Below, in pieces: positions 48,075 to 58,163 of a DNA stretch of 64,000 bases. Source of the DNA: an uncultured Cellulomonadaceae bacterium (GTDB lineage Bacteria; Actinomycetota; Actinomycetes; Actinomycetales; Cellulomonadaceae). The stretch covers positions 1,302,001-1,366,000 of the forward strand of contig CANLXM010000001.1 in assembly GCA_947495165.1 (NCBI GenBank), in the 5' to 3' direction. Position 1 is the stretch's first letter, and every line of letters begins with the position of its first letter. A program made the translations under genes and the position numbers. The notes under the pieces are model-generated. The model did not search any database. It saw only the letters and a list, made by a program, of their open reading frames with translations, and was not told the DNA's origin.

Positions 48075-50266
48075 CACGCGCCGACGGGACCGACCAGCCG
48101 CGCAGCATCACGCCCGGGGCACGCCGACGTCCCCAGGGGGCTCCGGGCGTCGCCGCGCCGCGCGCGTCCGCCTCGCGCACGACATCCGCGCGGAAGCCGG
48201 CGGCACGCACCGCTGGGGTCCGCACGCCCGCGGGGCACGCGGGGCGCGCCACGCCGGCGCGGACGCCCGGGGCGCGCACGCCATCCGGGCGCGCCACCCC
48301 CGCGCGGACGCCCGGGGCCCGCACGCCCGCTCCCAGGCCGGCAGCGCCGCGGACCGACGCACCGGCCTCGGCCGGCGCCCGCAGGCTGCCGCGCCCCGCT
48401 CCCGCCCCGACGCGCACGCCGCGCGGCCGGGCCGTGCCTCCGGCGGGACGGCCGGCGCGCGCACCACGCCCCCTCGTCTCGCTCGCCCGCCCGGCCTGGC
48501 GCGAGCGCCTGCGCATGCGTCCCGGGACCCCCGAGCGTCGCCAGCGGATCCTCATGGGCATCGTCCTGGCCCTGCTGTGCGTGTTCGCCGCGCGCCTCGT
48601 CTACATCCAGCTGGTGCAGGGGCCCTCGCTCGCCGAGGCGGCCCTCCAGGGGCGCGTGCTGACCGGCGAGATCCCGGCCGTCCGCGGCGACATCGTCGAC
48701 GCCGAGGGAGAGGTCCTGGCGACCTCCGTCGAGCGCTACGACATCATCGTCGACCTCACCCTCGTGGCGACGTGGAAGCGGATCGAGAACGGCGAGATCG
48801 TGGGGACCGGGCCGGTCGCGGCAGCCGAGGTCCTGGCACCGGTCCTCGGTCTCGAGGCCCCGGAGCTCGCCGCGGACCTCGTCGGCAAGAGCCGCGGCAA
48901 GTACATCGCCAAGGAGGTCCTCCCGGACACGTGGCGCGCGGTCAAGGCCCTCAACGTCACGGGCGTCGCAGCCGAGCGCACCACCGTGCGCGAGTATCCG
49001 AACGGCTCGACGGCCGGGAACATCATCGGTTTCGTCAACGCCGAGGGCATCGGCTCGGCAGGACTCGAGCAGACCTTCGACTCGGTGCTGACGGGGACGC
49101 CAGGCTCCTACCTGATGGAGCAGAGCCTGCGCGGTCACCAGATCCCCACCGGGGTCCAGGAGGAGACCGCGGCGCAGGCGGGGCTCTCGACCCAGCTGAC
49201 GACCATCAACGACCTCCAGTGGAAGGCCCAGGACGCCATCCAGGACGCGAAGCGCAAGACCGGCGCCACGTACGGGTCGATCGTGATCGAGGACCTGCGC
49301 ACCGGGGACATCCTCGCGCTCGCCGAGACCGACACGGTCGACCCCAACGACCTCGGTGCGAGCGACCCGGCGACGTGGGGCTCGCGCGCTGTGTCCAACG
49401 TGTTCGAGCCGGGGTCGACCGCGAAGGTGATCACGATGGCGGCGGCTCTCGAGACCGGCGTCGCGGATCCGCTGACCGAGTTCGAGGTGCCGGACAGGTA
49501 CACGACGAGCAACGGCGAGACGTTCAAGGACTCGCACGAGCACGACGACCTCAAGCTGACCCTCGCGGGGATCTTCGCGGAGTCCTCCAACACGGGGACC
49601 GTCCAGGTGGCCGAGCTCCTGACGCCGCAGGTCCGCTACGACTACCTGAGGAAGTTCGGGTTCGGGGAGCGGACCGGGATCGGCCTGCCCGGGGAGTCGA
49701 GCGGGATCCTGCACCCGGTCGAGAACTGGGACGGGCGCACGCAGTACACGGTGAGCTTCGGCCAGGGTCTCGCGGTCAACGCGATCCAGGCGAACGAGGT
49801 GTTCGCGATCATCGGCAACGGTGGGGTGCGCGCCCACCCGCGCCTGGTGAAGGGCTACACGGACGAGGCGGGGACGTTCACGCCCCACGACGCCGGGGCG
49901 CAGACGCGCGTCGTCTCGGAGGAGACCGCCGACGCGGTCCTCGCGATGATGGAGACGGCCGTGACGGACGGCACCGGGGTCCTCGCCCAGATCCCCGGGT
50001 ACCGGGTGGCGGGCAAGACCGGGACGGCTCAGGCGGCGAACCCCGCGACGGGGACCTACGACCACTTCGTCGCCTCGTTCAACGGGGTGGTTCCCGCGGA
50101 CGACCCGCGCCTCGCGGTGTCCGTCGCGCTCAACTACCCGTCGCTCGAGTACGGCGGGGTCGTGGCGGCGCCCGTGTTCGCGGACGTGTCGGCGTTCGCG
50201 CTGCAGTACCTGGGGATAGAGCCGAGCCAGCGGGCAGCCAAGCCGTACGCCACGACGTGGAAGTGA
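48071..50266 (+). CDS. ftsI: Septal transpeptidase FtsI (penicillin-binding protein 3 class)
   Basis: The 731-residue class B penicillin-binding protein cross-links septal peptidoglycan. The ~155-residue cytoplasmic N-terminus is rich in Arg, Pro, Ala and Thr and contains a 15-residue tandem repeat (58-87). One transmembrane helix follows (about 162-182), then the dimerisation domain and transpeptidase. Active-site motifs are S449-T-A-K452, S505-S-N507 and K649-T-G651. The N-terminus is much longer than in E. coli, as in other actinobacteria. The ATG overlaps ftsL by 4 bp. Confidence 0.95.
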   Translation: MTRADGTDQPRSITPGARRRPQGAPGVAAPRASASRTTSARKPAARTAGVRTPAGHAGRATPARTPGARTPSGRATPARTPGARTPAPRPAAPRTDAPASAGARRLPRPAPAPTRTPRGRAVPPAGRPARAPRPLVSLARPAWRERLRMRPGTPERRQRILMGIVLALLCVFAARLVYIQLVQGPSLAEAALQGRVLTGEIPAVRGDIVDAEGEVLATSVERYDIIVDLTLVATWKRIENGEIVGTGPVAAAEVLAPVLGLEAPELAADLVGKSRGKYIAKEVLPDTWRAVKALNVTGVAAERTTVREYPNGSTAGNIIGFVNAEGIGSAGLEQTFDSVLTGTPGSYLMEQSLRGHQIPTGVQEETAAQAGLSTQLTTINDLQWKAQDAIQDAKRKTGATYGSIVIEDLRTGDILALAETDTVDPNDLGASDPATWGSRAVSNVFEPGSTAKVITMAAALETGVADPLTEFEVPDRYTTSNGETFKDSHEHDDLKLTLAGIFAESSNTGTVQVAELLTPQVRYDYLRKFGFGERTGIGLPGESSGILHPVENWDGRTQYTVSFGQGLAVNAIQANEVFAIIGNGGVRAHPRLVKGYTDEAGTFTPHDAGAQTRVVSEETADAVLAMMETAVTDGTGVLAQIPGYRVAGKTGTAQAANPATGTYDHFVASFNGVVPADDPRLAVSVALNYPSLEYGGVVAAPVFADVSAFALQYLGIEPSQRAAKPYATTWK
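48242..48331 (+). repeat. In-frame 45-bp tandem duplication in ftsI
   Basis: Two copies (48242-48286 and 48287-48331) encode GRATPARTPGARTP followed by Ser or Ala. The cytoplasmic tail is disordered and basic, so the copy number could vary between strains without loss of the enzyme. Confidence 0.85.
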
Positions 50267-50312
50267 TGGTCCCCACGCTGGGGCGCGCAGGCTCGGGCGG
50301 GGGCCTGCGGGG

Positions 50313-50318
50313 TAGGTT
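50313..50318 (+). promoter_or_regulatory. -10 element for murE inside the dcw cluster (leaderless)
   Basis: TAGGTT ends 6 nt before GTG 50325 in the 58-bp ftsI-murE gap, the longest gap between rsmH and ftsQ. It suggests an internal promoter for the mur genes. Confidence 0.5.
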
Positions 50319-50324
50319 CTCCTT

Positions 50325-51875
50325 GTGACTGGACACCCACGCCCGACGACGCTCGGCGAGCTCGTGAGCGAGCTGACGTTCGCCCCGGAGCTCCGTGAGG
50401 CTGACCTGGCCGCTCCGGTCCGTGCGGTCACGCTGGACTCTCGTCGAGCGGCCGAGGGCACCCTGTTCGCCGCGCTCCCCGGAGCGCGCGTCCACGGGGC
50501 CGAGTTCGCCGGCCGCGCGATCGCCGCCGGGGCGTGCGCCGTCCTGACCGACCCTGCAGGGGCCTCGCGGCTGGCGGCCGGTACCCCGGTGCTGATCGTG
50601 CCCGACGTCCGCGCCGCCCTCGGCGAGGTCAGCGCGAGCGCCCTCGGCCGCCCCGCCGAGGCGCTCACCACCTTCGGTGTCACGGGGACCAACGGCAAGA
50701 CGACGACGACGTTCCTGCTCGACCACGTGCTGCGTGCGATGGGCTGGCGGACCGGCCTGATCGGGACCGTCGAGAACCGCGTCGGGGACGTCGCCCTCCC
50801 GAGCACCCTGACCACGCCCGAGGCTCCTGAGCTGCACGGCTGGCTGGCGCAGATGCGAGACGCCGGTGTGGACATGCTGTCGATGGAGGTCTCGTCGCAC
50901 GCGCTCGCGCTGCGCCGGGTCGACGGGGTCACCTTCGACGTGGTCGGCTTCACGAACCTCACGCAGGACCATCTCGACTTCCACGGTGATCTCGAGAGGT
51001 ACTTCGCGACGAAGGCTGAGCTGTTCACCCCCGAGCGAGCACGCCGGGGCGTGGTCGTTGTCGATGACTCCTGGGGGCGCCGGCTCGCGGGCGAGGCCGG
51101 GATCCCGGTCGCGACCCTCAGCACGACGGGCGTCGACGCGGACTGGGTCGTCGACGAGGTCGCCCCGACGAGCGCGGGCTCGACGTTCCGCCTGCGTCAC
51201 CGCGACGGTCGGACGGTGCGCACCTCGGTGTCGCTCCCGGGGCCGTTCAACGTCGCCAACGCCGCTCTGGCCCTCGCGATGGTGCTCGAGGGAGGGGCTG
51301 ACGTCCGGGACGTGGTGGCAGCGCTCGGCGAGGGCATCGACGCCCGGGTGCCCGGGCGCATGGAGGTCGTCGCGACGACCCCGCGGGTGATCGTCGACTT
51401 CGCGCACAACGCCGAGGCCCTCGAGCTCGCCCTGACCGCGCTGCGCGCGACGACCGTCGGCCGCCTGATCGTCGTGTTCGGCGCGACCGGAGACCGGGAC
51501 GCCGGCAAGCGCCCCGTCATGGGTCGTGTCGCGGCCACCTGCGCGGACGTGGTGGTCGTGACCGACGACGACCCCCACGGCGAGGATCCTGCGGCCGTGC
51601 GCCGGGAGGTGCTCGCGGGCACCACCGGTCTCGACGAGGCGAGCGCCACCGTGCACGAGGTCGCGCCGCGCCAGGACGCGATCGAGCACGCCGTCGCCAT
51701 GGCGGCGCCCGAGGACACCGTGCTCGTCGCGGGGCGCGGCCACGAGACGATCCAGGAGGTCGCCGGCGTGGACCTCCCGCTGGACGACCGCGTCGTGGCG
51801 CGGGGGGCCGCGGCGAGATGGCACGATGACCACGCCGCAGCGGCGGCACGCACCCCCGAGCACGAGGAGCCCTGA
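50325..51875 (+). CDS. murE: UDP-MurNAc-tripeptide ligase (MurE), non-diaminopimelate type
   Basis: The 516-residue ligase adds the third stem-peptide residue. ATP site: GVTGTNGKTTTTFLL. At the amino-acid site, DAP-specific enzymes have DNPR; here residues 415-418 are Asp-Asp-Pro-His, followed by Gly-Glu-Asp-Pro. Loss of the Arg that contacts the DAP carboxylate suggests L-lysine or L-ornithine as substrate, as in Micrococcales with A4-type peptidoglycan. Which of the two cannot be told from sequence. GTG 50325 lies 6 nt after a -10, so it may be leaderless. Confidence 0.92.
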   Translation: MTGHPRPTTLGELVSELTFAPELREADLAAPVRAVTLDSRRAAEGTLFAALPGARVHGAEFAGRAIAAGACAVLTDPAGASRLAAGTPVLIVPDVRAALGEVSASALGRPAEALTTFGVTGTNGKTTTTFLLDHVLRAMGWRTGLIGTVENRVGDVALPSTLTTPEAPELHGWLAQMRDAGVDMLSMEVSSHALALRRVDGVTFDVVGFTNLTQDHLDFHGDLERYFATKAELFTPERARRGVVVVDDSWGRRLAGEAGIPVATLSTTGVDADWVVDEVAPTSAGSTFRLRHRDGRTVRTSVSLPGPFNVANAALALAMVLEGGADVRDVVAALGEGIDARVPGRMEVVATTPRVIVDFAHNAEALELALTALRATTVGRLIVVFGATGDRDAGKRPVMGRVAATCADVVVVTDDDPHGEDPAAVRREVLAGTTGLDEASATVHEVAPRQDAIEHAVAMAAPEDTVLVAGRGHETIQEVAGVDLPLDDRVVARGAAARWHDDHAAAAARTPEHEEP

Positions 51876-51880
51876 CGCAC

Positions 51881-53278
51881 ATGATCGAGATGACGGCCGC
51901 GCAGATCGCCGCCGCCACGGGCGGACGTGTCGTGGGCGACCCCGACGCCCGGGTGGTCGCCCCCGCCGTCGTCGACTCGCGGCTCGCGGAGCCCGGGGCG
52001 CTCTTCGTCGCGCTGGCCGGGGAACGGACCGACGGCCACGACCACGCCGCCGCGGCCGTCGCTGCCGGAGCGAGCGTCGTGCTCGCCGCGCGCGAGGTGG
52101 ACGTGCCGAGCGCCGTCGTCGTCCCCGACGTCCAGGAGGCCCTGGGGGGCCTCGCCCGCACCGTCCTCGCGCAGCTGCGTGCGAGCGGGGACCTGCGCGT
52201 CGTGGGCATCACCGGGTCGGTCGGCAAGACGACGACCAAGGACCTCGTCGGGCAGCTCCTGCGCGCGCACGGCGCCACGATCGTCCCGGTCGGGTCCTTC
52301 AACAACGAGATCGGTCTGCCGCTGACCGTGCTGGAGGCCACCGCCGAGACGCGGTTCCTCGTCTTGGAGATGGGTGCGTCCGGCGTCGGGCACCTGACGT
52401 ACCTCACGTCGATCGCACCTCCTGACGTCTCGGTCGTGCTCGCGGTCGGCTCGGCGCACCTCGGTGAGTTCGGCGGCATCGAGGCGGTCGCGCGAGCCAA
52501 GTCGGAGATCGTCGCCGGTCTGGCGCCGGGCGGCGTCGCGGTCCTCAACGCCGACGACCTGCGCGTGGCCGCGATGGCCGAGCGGGCGCCGGGCGAGGTC
52601 GTCACCTTCGGCACCGTCACCTCCGCGGTCGTGCGCGCCGACGACGTCACGGTCGACGTGGGCGGCCGCACCACCTTCCGCGTCAGCCACGCCGGGGAGC
52701 AGGCGCAGGTTCGCCTGCGCCTCGTGGGCGAGCACCACGTCGGCAACGCCCTCGCCGCGCTGACGGTCGGACGCACGCTCGGTCTGCCGCTCGACCGGCT
52801 CGCGGCCGACCTCGCCGACGCCGTGCCCCTCAGCCCGCACCGCATGCAGGTGACGGAGCGTGCGGACGGTGTGACGATCATCGACGACTCCTACAACGCG
52901 AACCCTGAGTCGATGCGCGCGGCGCTGCGCGCCCTCGCGGTCGTCGCCGGGCGGACGCGCCGGTCGGTGGCCGTGCTGGGCGAGATGCTCGAGCTCGGCG
53001 ACGACCACCGCGAGCGGCACGACGAGGTCGGGCGCCTGGCCGTCCGGCTGAACGTCAAGCTGTTGGTCGTGGTCGGCGGTGGCGCGTGGCCCATCTTCGA
53101 CGGTGCCCAGATGGAGGGCTCGTGGGGCGAGGAGGTCGTCCAGGTGGCCGACGTCGCCGAGGCGAAGGCGCTCCTGGACGAGACCCTGACGGCGGGCGAC
53201 GTCGTGCTCGTGAAGGCGTCGCACGGTTCCGGCCTGTGGAGCCTCGCGGACGAGCTCGTGGCAGGTGAGCGCCCGTGA
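51881..53278 (+). CDS. murF: UDP-MurNAc-tripeptide--D-Ala-D-Ala ligase (MurF)
   Basis: The 465-residue Mur ligase completes the pentapeptide. It has the N-terminal uridine-binding domain ([15 protein letters not shown]), ATP-site [13 protein letters not shown], the [14 protein letters not shown] block that follows it in MurF proteins, and [16 protein letters not shown] in the C-terminal domain. The ATG lies 5 bp after murE. The stop overlaps mraY as GTGA. No ddl gene is present nearby, so D-Ala-D-Ala is made elsewhere. Confidence 0.95.
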   Translation: MIEMTAAQIAAATGGRVVGDPDARVVAPAVVDSRLAEPGALFVALAGERTDGHDHAAAAVAAGASVVLAAREVDVPSAVVVPDVQEALGGLARTVLAQLRASGDLRVVGITGSVGKTTTKDLVGQLLRAHGATIVPVGSFNNEIGLPLTVLEATAETRFLVLEMGASGVGHLTYLTSIAPPDVSVVLAVGSAHLGEFGGIEAVARAKSEIVAGLAPGGVAVLNADDLRVAAMAERAPGEVVTFGTVTSAVVRADDVTVDVGGRTTFRVSHAGEQAQVRLRLVGEHHVGNALAALTVGRTLGLPLDRLAADLADAVPLSPHRMQVTERADGVTIIDDSYNANPESMRAALRALAVVAGRTRRSVAVLGEMLELGDDHRERHDEVGRLAVRLNVKLLVVVGGGAWPIFDGAQMEGSWGEEVVQVADVAEAKALLDETLTAGDVVLVKASHGSGLWSLADELVAGERP

Positions 53279-54357
53279 TCGCGATCCTCGTCGCGGCGGG
53301 CGTCTCGCTGCTCCTGTCGCTCCTGTGCACGCCGCTCTTCATCCGGTACCTCGTCCGCAAGCAGTACGGGCAGTTCATCCGCCAGGACGGTCCGACCGCG
53401 CACTTCACCAAGCGCGGGACGCCCACGATGGGCGGTGTCGTCATCATCGGCTCGACGCTCGTCGCCGTCGCGGTCTCGGCCCTCGCGGTCGGGCGGGTGC
53501 CGAGCGTCTCCACGTGGCTGGTGCTGTTCCTGATGACGGGCCTCGGCGTCGTCGGGTTCCTGGACGACTTCATCAAGATCTCGCGCCAGCGCAGCCTCGG
53601 GCTGTCGGCCCGGGCGAAGATCATCGGCCAGGGGCTGATCGGGATCACGTTCGCCGTGCTCGCCCTGCAGTTCGAGAACGCCAACTTCCGGACACCGGCG
53701 TCGACGGCGGTGTCGTTCGTGCGGGACACGGGGATCGACCTCGCGTTCGCCGGGACCACGGTCGGGCTCGTGCTGTTCGTGCTGTGGGCGAACTTCCTCA
53801 TCACCGCCTGGTCCAACGCGGTCAACCTGACCGACGGCCTCGACGGCCTCGCGACGGGCGTCTCGCTCATCGTCTTCGGCGCGTACACCTTCGTCGGGAT
53901 CTGGCAGTGGAACCAGCGCTGCCAGTCGATCGCGTCGGCGGGACCGCGCTGCTACGAGGTCCGCGACGCCTGGGACCTGGCCGTGGTCGCCGCGGCGATC
54001 ACCGGCGCCCTGTTCGGGTTCCTGTGGTGGAACGCGTCCCCGGCCAAGATCTTCATGGGGGACACCGGGTCGCTCGCGCTCGGTGGTGCGCTCGCCGGCA
54101 TCTCGATCCTGTCCCGCACGGAGGTGCTCGCGGCGATCATCGGCGGACTCTTCGTCCTGATCGTCCTGTCCGACGTCATCCAGATCGGCGTGTTCAAGCT
54201 CACCCGCAAGCGCGTGTTCAAGATGGCTCCGCTGCATCACCACTTCGAGCTGTCGGGCTGGGGTGAGGTGACGATCGTCATCCGGTTCTGGATCATCGCG
54301 GGGCTGTTCGCGGCGCTCGGCCTCGGGATCTTCTACGCCGAGTGGGTGGTCGGGTAG
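53275..54357 (+). CDS. mraY: Phospho-MurNAc-pentapeptide transferase (MraY)
   Basis: The 360-residue polytopic enzyme loads phospho-MurNAc-pentapeptide onto undecaprenyl phosphate to form lipid I. Ten or so membrane helices are seen. Conserved loops: [27 protein letters not shown] with the catalytic aspartates, [27 protein letters not shown] and [12 protein letters not shown]. It starts inside the murF stop and ends one base into the murD start (TAGTG). Confidence 0.97.
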   Translation: MIAILVAAGVSLLLSLLCTPLFIRYLVRKQYGQFIRQDGPTAHFTKRGTPTMGGVVIIGSTLVAVAVSALAVGRVPSVSTWLVLFLMTGLGVVGFLDDFIKISRQRSLGLSARAKIIGQGLIGITFAVLALQFENANFRTPASTAVSFVRDTGIDLAFAGTTVGLVLFVLWANFLITAWSNAVNLTDGLDGLATGVSLIVFGAYTFVGIWQWNQRCQSIASAGPRCYEVRDAWDLAVVAAAITGALFGFLWWNASPAKIFMGDTGSLALGGALAGISILSRTEVLAAIIGGLFVLIVLSDVIQIGVFKLTRKRVFKMAPLHHHFELSGWGEVTIVIRFWIIAGLFAALGLGIFYAEWVVG

Positions 54358-55772
54358 TGCCCGCACCGCTCGACCCGCCCGACCTGAGTGGTGCCCGGGT
54401 CGTCGTCGCCGGGCTGGGCGTCACGGGGCGCGCGGTCGTGACCGCGCTTGGCCCTCGGGCGCGGAGCATCGTGACGGTCGACTCCCACGCCGACGCCGAC
54501 GTCGCCGACGGGGGCACGCTCGACCTCGCGGACGTCGACCTCGTCGTCGCCTCACCGGGGTGGGCGCCGTCGTCGGACCTGCTCGTCCGCGCCGGCGCGG
54601 CCGGCGTGCCCGTGTGGAGCGAGATCGAGCTCGCCTGGCGGCTGCGGGCGACCGACGCGCCCTGGCTCGCCGTCACGGGGACGAACGGCAAGACCTCGAC
54701 CGTCGGCATGCTGACCTCGATGCTGGGCGCCTCGGGTGCGCGGGTGGCCGAGGTCGGGAACGTCGGCACCCCGGTCGTCGAGGCTGCCCTCGACCCCACG
54801 GTCGACATCCTGGCCGTCGAGCTCTCGAGCTTCCAGCTGCACTTCACGCACACGATGGCGGCGACCGCGGCCGCCGTGCTCAACCTCGCCCCCGACCACC
54901 TGGACTGGCACGGTTCGCTCGCGCAGTACGCCCGCGACAAGGCGCGCATCTTCGCCCGCGCCCGCCGCGCGTGCGTCTACAACGTGGCCGACGCCGCCAC
55001 GCGCCGCATGGTCGAGGAGGCCGACGTCGCCGAGGGCGCTCGTGCCGTCGGCTTCACCCTCGGCACACCGTCACGCGGGGACCTTGGGCTGGTCGAGGAC
55101 GTGCTCGTCGACCGTGCCTTCCACGCAGCACCCGGCACCCCGGCGTGGCGTGACGCCGCGGCCGAGCTCGGCACCCTCGCCGACCTCGCGCACCTGGGCG
55201 GCGACGACGGCACGCCGCCCGCGCACGTCGTGTCCAACGCGCTGGCTGCCGCCGCCCTCGCCCGTGCGTCGGGCGTGAGCGCCCAGGCGGTGCGGGACGG
55301 GCTCCGCTCCTACTCGCCCGGCGCCCACCGGCTCGCGACGGTTGCGATGGTCGAGGACGTCAGGTACGTCGACGACTCGAAGGCGACCAACGCGCACGCA
55401 GCGTCCGCGGCCCTCGGCGGCATGGCGCCGGGCAGCGTCGTGTGGATCGCCGGAGGCCTGGCCAAGGGCGCACGGTTCGACGAGCTGATCGTCGCGCGTG
55501 CCGACCGGCTGAGGGCGGTCGTGCTCATCGGCGTCGACCAGGCGCCGCTGCGCGAGGCCCTCGAGCGACACGCGCCCCACGTCCGCGTCGAGAGCATCGA
55601 TCCTGGCGACACTGGGACGGTGATGCGTCGCGCCGTCGTCCGAGCAGCAGGACTCGCCCACCCGGGCGACACCGTCCTGCTCGCACCCGCGTGCGCATCG
55701 ATGGACCAGTTCCGCTCGTACGCCGAGCGCGGGGACCGGTTCGCCGACGCCGTGCGCGGGGTGGGGGCGTGA
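54357..55772 (+). CDS. murD: UDP-MurNAc-L-Ala--D-Glu ligase (MurD)
   Basis: The 471-residue ligase adds D-glutamate. It has the N-terminal VVVAGLGVTGRAVV fold, ATP-site TGTNGKTSTVGM, the central NLAPDHLDWHGS block and the C-terminal YVDDSKATNAHA motif. GTG 54357 is chosen because its G is the last base of the mraY TAG stop; the frame is open a little further upstream. The stop overlaps ftsW as GTGA. Confidence 0.95.
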   Translation: MPAPLDPPDLSGARVVVAGLGVTGRAVVTALGPRARSIVTVDSHADADVADGGTLDLADVDLVVASPGWAPSSDLLVRAGAAGVPVWSEIELAWRLRATDAPWLAVTGTNGKTSTVGMLTSMLGASGARVAEVGNVGTPVVEAALDPTVDILAVELSSFQLHFTHTMAATAAAVLNLAPDHLDWHGSLAQYARDKARIFARARRACVYNVADAATRRMVEEADVAEGARAVGFTLGTPSRGDLGLVEDVLVDRAFHAAPGTPAWRDAAAELGTLADLAHLGGDDGTPPAHVVSNALAAAALARASGVSAQAVRDGLRSYSPGAHRLATVAMVEDVRYVDDSKATNAHAASAALGGMAPGSVVWIAGGLAKGARFDELIVARADRLRAVVLIGVDQAPLREALERHAPHVRVESIDPGDTGTVMRRAVVRAAGLAHPGDTVLLAPACASMDQFRSYAERGDRFADAVRGVGA

Positions 55773-57052
55773 CCCGCACGGGCTGGCGGGGGCAGTGGAA
55801 CAGCCCCGTGGCGAGCTACTACCTGATCCTCGGTGTCACGGCTCTGCTGACCGCCATCGGCCTCGCCATGGTGCTGTCCGCCTCGTCCGTCCGGGCGCTG
55901 AACATGGGCGACTCGCCGTACTCGATCTTCCTGGGGCAGGCGCGCTTCGCCCTGCTCGGCGCCGTCGCGCTGAGCGTCACCGCGCTCGTGCCGGTGCGCC
56001 TCTACCGCAAGGGCGCGTGGTTCATCCTCGCGGGCGCCATGGGCCTGCAGCTGCTGATCTTCTCGCCGCTCGCCTACTCCGCGGGCGGCAACACGAACTG
56101 GATCGACCTCGGCTTCACGGGTGCGCAGCCGTCGGAGGTCGTGAAGCTCGGCCTCGCGATCTGGCTGGGCGCCGTCCTAGCCCGCAAGCAGGCGCTGATC
56201 GGCCAGTGGACGCACGCGCTGATCCCTGCGGTCCCCGTCGCGGCCGTCGCCGTCGGGCTCGTGCTCGGGGGCCACGACCTCGGCACCGCGATCATCCTGA
56301 TGATGATCGTCGCGGGTGCGCTCTGGGTGGCCGGCGTGCCCGGCCGGCTGTTCGCGATCGGCGGCGCGGTCGCCGCCGTCGGGATGGTCGCGCTCGCCCA
56401 GACCGACAACCGCGCCAAGCGCATCGCGGCCTGGCTGGGCGAGAACTGCGACGGCCAGGCGGCCTGCTACCAGACCAAGCACGGGCTCTGGGCGCTCGGC
56501 ACCGGCGGCTGGGGAGGCGTCGGGCTCGGAGCGGGCCGGGAGAAGTGGCTGTACCTGCCCGAGGCGCACAACGACTTCATCTTCGCGGTCGTGGGGGAGG
56601 AGCTGGGCCTGCAGGGCACGCTCCTGATGCTCGTGCTGTTCGGTGTGCTCGGCGCGGCGATGACCCGGGTCGTGCTGCGCCACCCCGATCCGTTCGTGAA
56701 GATCACCACCGCCGCGATCGCCGCGTGGATCATCGGCCAGGCGCTCGTCAACGTGGCCGTCGTGATCGGCCTGCTGCCGGTGATCGGCGTGCCGCTGCCG
56801 CTCGTGTCGGCAGGCGGGTCAGCGCTGATCATGACCATGGCGGCCATCGGGGTCGTCGTCGCGTTCGCGCGGGACGAGCCCGAGGCGCGCGCCGCCCTCG
56901 CGGCACGGCCCCGCACGGTCCGCCGGTCGATCGCGGTCGTCGCGCGGGGTGGAGCCCGCCGCCTGGGCCGCCGCGGCCCTGCGCGAGCGAGCGCGCACAC
57001 CCCCTCGGGTTCCACGCCCGCCGTCCGTTCCGAAAGGGTCAGCCGTGGTTGA
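55769..57052 (+). CDS. ftsW: Septal peptidoglycan polymerase FtsW
   Basis: The 427-residue SEDS-family glycosyltransferase works with FtsI to build septal glycan strands. Ten transmembrane helices are visible. SEDS signatures are QPSEVVKLGLAIW, GHDLGTAIILMMI, the extracytoplasmic loop with GREKWLYLPEAHNDFIFAVVGEELG and the C-terminal GVPLPLVSAGGSALI. The ~50-residue C-terminal tail is basic and variable. It overlaps murD by 4 bp and murG by 8 bp. Confidence 0.95.
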   Translation: MTRTGWRGQWNSPVASYYLILGVTALLTAIGLAMVLSASSVRALNMGDSPYSIFLGQARFALLGAVALSVTALVPVRLYRKGAWFILAGAMGLQLLIFSPLAYSAGGNTNWIDLGFTGAQPSEVVKLGLAIWLGAVLARKQALIGQWTHALIPAVPVAAVAVGLVLGGHDLGTAIILMMIVAGALWVAGVPGRLFAIGGAVAAVGMVALAQTDNRAKRIAAWLGENCDGQAACYQTKHGLWALGTGGWGGVGLGAGREKWLYLPEAHNDFIFAVVGEELGLQGTLLMLVLFGVLGAAMTRVVLRHPDPFVKITTAAIAAWIIGQALVNVAVVIGLLPVIGVPLPLVSAGGSALIMTMAAIGVVVAFARDEPEARAALAARPRTVRRSIAVVARGGARRLGRRGPARASAHTPSGSTPAVRSERVSRG

Positions 57053-58163
57053 GTCCGTCCTGCTGGCCGGCGGGGGATCCGCCGGCCACGTCAATCCGCT
57101 CCTGGCTGTCGCCGACGAGCTGCGCCTGAGGTTCCCGGACGCCGCCCTCACGGTGCTCGGCACCCGCGAGGGGCTCGAGGCCGAGCTCGTGCCCCAGCGC
57201 GGCTACCCGCTCGCCGTCGTGCCCAAGGTGCCGCTCCCACGCCGCCCAGGCCGCGCCATGCTCGGCGTCGGCGGGCGGCTCCGGGAGGCGATCAAGGCGG
57301 CCGACGACGCCCTCGTCAGCTCCGGCGCGCAGGTCGTCGTCGGCTTCGGCGGCTACGTCTCGGCTCCCGCGTACCTCGCGGCCCGGCGCCGGAGCGTCCC
57401 GGTCGTGATCCACGAGCAGAACGCGCGTCCGGGGCTCGCGAACCGCCTCGGCGCCCGCTGGGCGAGCGCGGTCGCCGTCACGTTCCCCGGGACGCCGCTG
57501 CGCGGGGGGCGCCTGACCGGTCTGCCGCTGCGGTCTGAGATCGTCGCGCTCGTCGAGGCACGCCGCGCCGACCTCGCGGCCTCGCGGGCTGACAGCAGGC
57601 GAGCCCTCGGGCTCGACGCCGACCGCCGGACGCTGCTCGTCACCGGCGGCTCGCTGGGCGCCCTCACGCTCAACCGCGCGATGGTCGACGCGCTCGACGC
57701 CCTCGCGCAGACCGACGCCCAGGTGCTCCACCTGACCGGTCACGGGAAGGCGGACGAGGTCCGCGCGGCCGTCGGGGCTGCTGGCCTCGGTGAGCGGTAC
57801 CAGGTGCGGGAGTACCTGGACGACATGCACCTCGGACTCGGCGCCGCGGACCTCGTGCTCTGCCGCGCGGGTGCGGGCACGGTCGCCGAGCTCACGGCCC
57901 TGGGCGTCGCCGCGGCGTACGTGCCGCTCGCGGTCGGCAACGGGGAGCAGGCGCTGAACGCGGAGCCCGCCGTGCACGCAGGAGGTGGTGTGGTGGTCGA
58001 GGACCACCTGCTGTCTGGGCCGTGGGTCCAGGGCACGCTCCTGCCGCTGCTCGCGGACGACGAGCGCCGGGACGCCATGGCGCTCGCGGCCGCGCGCGTG
58101 GGCCGGACTGGCGCCGCCGCGGCCGTCGCCGACCTGGTCGAGGAGGCTGCTCGTGGGCGATGA
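57045..58163 (+). CDS. murG: Lipid II synthase (MurG)
   Basis: The 372-residue glycosyltransferase adds GlcNAc to lipid I. The glycine loop GGGSAGHVNP begins at residue 9, FGGYVSAP and HEQNARPGLANR follow in the N-lobe, and TGGSLGA and LCRAGAGTVAEL bind the nucleotide sugar. GTG 57045 is preceded by GAAAGGG and overlaps ftsW by 8 bp. murC starts 11 bp before the murG stop. Confidence 0.95.
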   Translation: MVESVLLAGGGSAGHVNPLLAVADELRLRFPDAALTVLGTREGLEAELVPQRGYPLAVVPKVPLPRRPGRAMLGVGGRLREAIKAADDALVSSGAQVVVGFGGYVSAPAYLAARRRSVPVVIHEQNARPGLANRLGARWASAVAVTFPGTPLRGGRLTGLPLRSEIVALVEARRADLAASRADSRRALGLDADRRTLLVTGGSLGALTLNRAMVDALDALAQTDAQVLHLTGHGKADEVRAAVGAAGLGERYQVREYLDDMHLGLGAADLVLCRAGAGTVAELTALGVAAAYVPLAVGNGEQALNAEPAVHAGGGVVVEDHLLSGPWVQGTLLPLLADDERRDAMALAAARVGRTGAAAAVADLVEEAARGR

